Positions 63,032 through 64,000 of a DNA stretch of 64,000 bases are shown piece by piece. The notes under the pieces were generated by a model. It was not told the DNA's origin. It made no database searches and was given only the letters and a program-made list of their open reading frames with translations. Origin of the DNA: Chamaea fasciata (Eukaryota > Chordata > Aves > Passeriformes > Sylviidae). How positions within the stretch are numbered: the stretch's first letter is position 1; every line of letters begins with the position of its first letter. The position numbers and the translations under genes are program-made. The stretch spans positions 39,327,656 to 39,391,655 of the forward strand of contig JARCOQ010000007.1 in NCBI GenBank assembly GCA_029207755.1, given 5' to 3'.

Positions 63032-64000
63032 CTAAAAGTTAAGAAAAAAATGTTTTAGTTTATATTATGCAATAAAGAATAACCAACTTTAATGTAATAG
63101 CACAGCTATACCCATAGCGTTTACTGCACACTCATCTGATCTGCTTTGAAAACAAAGTACAGTTTTCCAATGGTGCTACTGCTGTAATATCTGCAGCTTG
63201 TAACACTGATTTTATTTATATGCATTTTTGTGTTACTTGGCAGCACAACAGATCAGGATGAAAACACCTTCTAATTCAGGTAACCTGAATTTTTCTAGAG
63301 CACTTACATGCTACTCCACATGTACAGAGTCCCCATCAAAATCAGCTGCCCTAGAAGTGCTATGAACTTTTGCAAGTCACACTAGGACCTTAAACTGAGG
63401 TACTCAGAAGAATTAAAAATACCAAGTATAGGCCCCATTTTCACGATGTCAAATGTCTTTCCAGTACTCGAGGAAACACTGTGACCACTCACTCCCAGTC
63501 TTAGGGCTGCTTCATCTAAATTAGCCTGTTGTCTCAAAACCTCCAGTTTTTTTCCTCTCACATTCTTCCCTCTGCGCACACCTCCATCCCACTGGTACCC
63601 TGCCTCAGCTTCCTGACAGACTAACTCACACTCTTGTAAAGCTGAACTGCTTTAGCAATCATTTACTGATTTACCACTCCCTAAGCTCTCAGTCTCAGTT
63701 TCTGTCTCTCCTCCCCTCATGGCCTCATTCTCCCACCCCTTCTTGCCTCTGTGCATTTATGTCAGACACTGTTATTCTGGGCCAAGCAGCAGAATCTCTG
63801 AGAGAACTGAAGCTGCCTAGTCCTGCAGCTACCATTCAAGTAAGGAGATCCAGATTGGGGTTGTTTTTTCTGGAGTCCTAGACAGAAGCCTGCTCAAAGC
63901 TGAAAGGAATTTGACAGTATTCAGCTTGAGCTGCTTCTGAGCAAATACAAATCGAAATTTGTTTTCAGTCTCAAGTTGATTATCACTGAAATGGCAGTCA
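63032..64000 (-). other. ENTPD5: ENTPD5 intron, no feature seen
   Basis: This is upstream of the exon at 62952-63031 in transcript sense. I looked for the preceding exon, which carries the GGAST apyrase motif, and did not find it before the window ends. No repeat or RNA gene was recognised. Confidence 0.6.

Noticed and set aside
1..64000. CRISPR arrays, operons, bacterial-type regulatory sites, tRNA and rRNA genes
   Set aside because: None were seen. The window is vertebrate chromosomal DNA with spliced genes, and I recognised no RNA gene by eye.

Overview
The window looks like avian nuclear DNA. It holds five multi-exon protein genes with GT-AG introns, three CpG islands at promoters, a CR1 LINE fragment and several LTR copies of the kind common in birds. 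The bird assignment rests on the CR1 and LTR sequences; the species cannot be read from the window. All gene names come from exon-by-exon translation and recognition of the vertebrate family, not from a database search.

Layout from left to right. FBXO33 (minus; exons 1-3 present, last exon off the left edge) occupies 1-12 kb with its CpG island at 11.4-12.6 kb. A 3.8 kb intergenic stretch follows, holding a possible LTR. ZNF410 (plus) has a CpG-island first exon ending at 15917, a start codon at 17304, a 9 kb intron 2 loaded with antisense LTR copies, and five C2H2 fingers between 28.4 and 33.0 kb. FAM161B (minus, 36.6-43.9 kb) runs tail-to-tail towards ZNF410 and shares a bidirectional CpG promoter of about 350 bp with COQ6 (plus, 44.3-53.3 kb, complete, 467 codons). 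ENTPD5 (minus, 57.0 kb to beyond the right edge) is represented by its seven 3' coding exons.

The block ZNF410-FAM161B-COQ6-ENTPD5 has the same order and orientation as human 14q24.3. FBXO33 sits elsewhere on human chromosome 14 (14q21), so its junction with ZNF410 here marks a rearrangement between the bird and mammal arrangements. The genes do not form a pathway: a substrate receptor for ubiquitin ligation, a zinc-finger transcription factor, a centrosome/cilium protein, a coenzyme Q hydroxylase and an ER nucleotide diphosphatase.

I found no undescribed biological system. The observations most worth checking are: (1) one LTR family present five times, every copy antisense to its host gene; (2) an upstream ORF of 26 codons in ZNF410 that exists only after splicing, plus a 60-nt A-rich run in the same leader; (3) a ZNF410 C-terminus that I cannot match to the mammalian one; (4) a finger-linker substitution in ZNF410; (5) overlapping ZNF410/FAM161B 3' ends; (6) a sense-oriented LTR inside COQ6.
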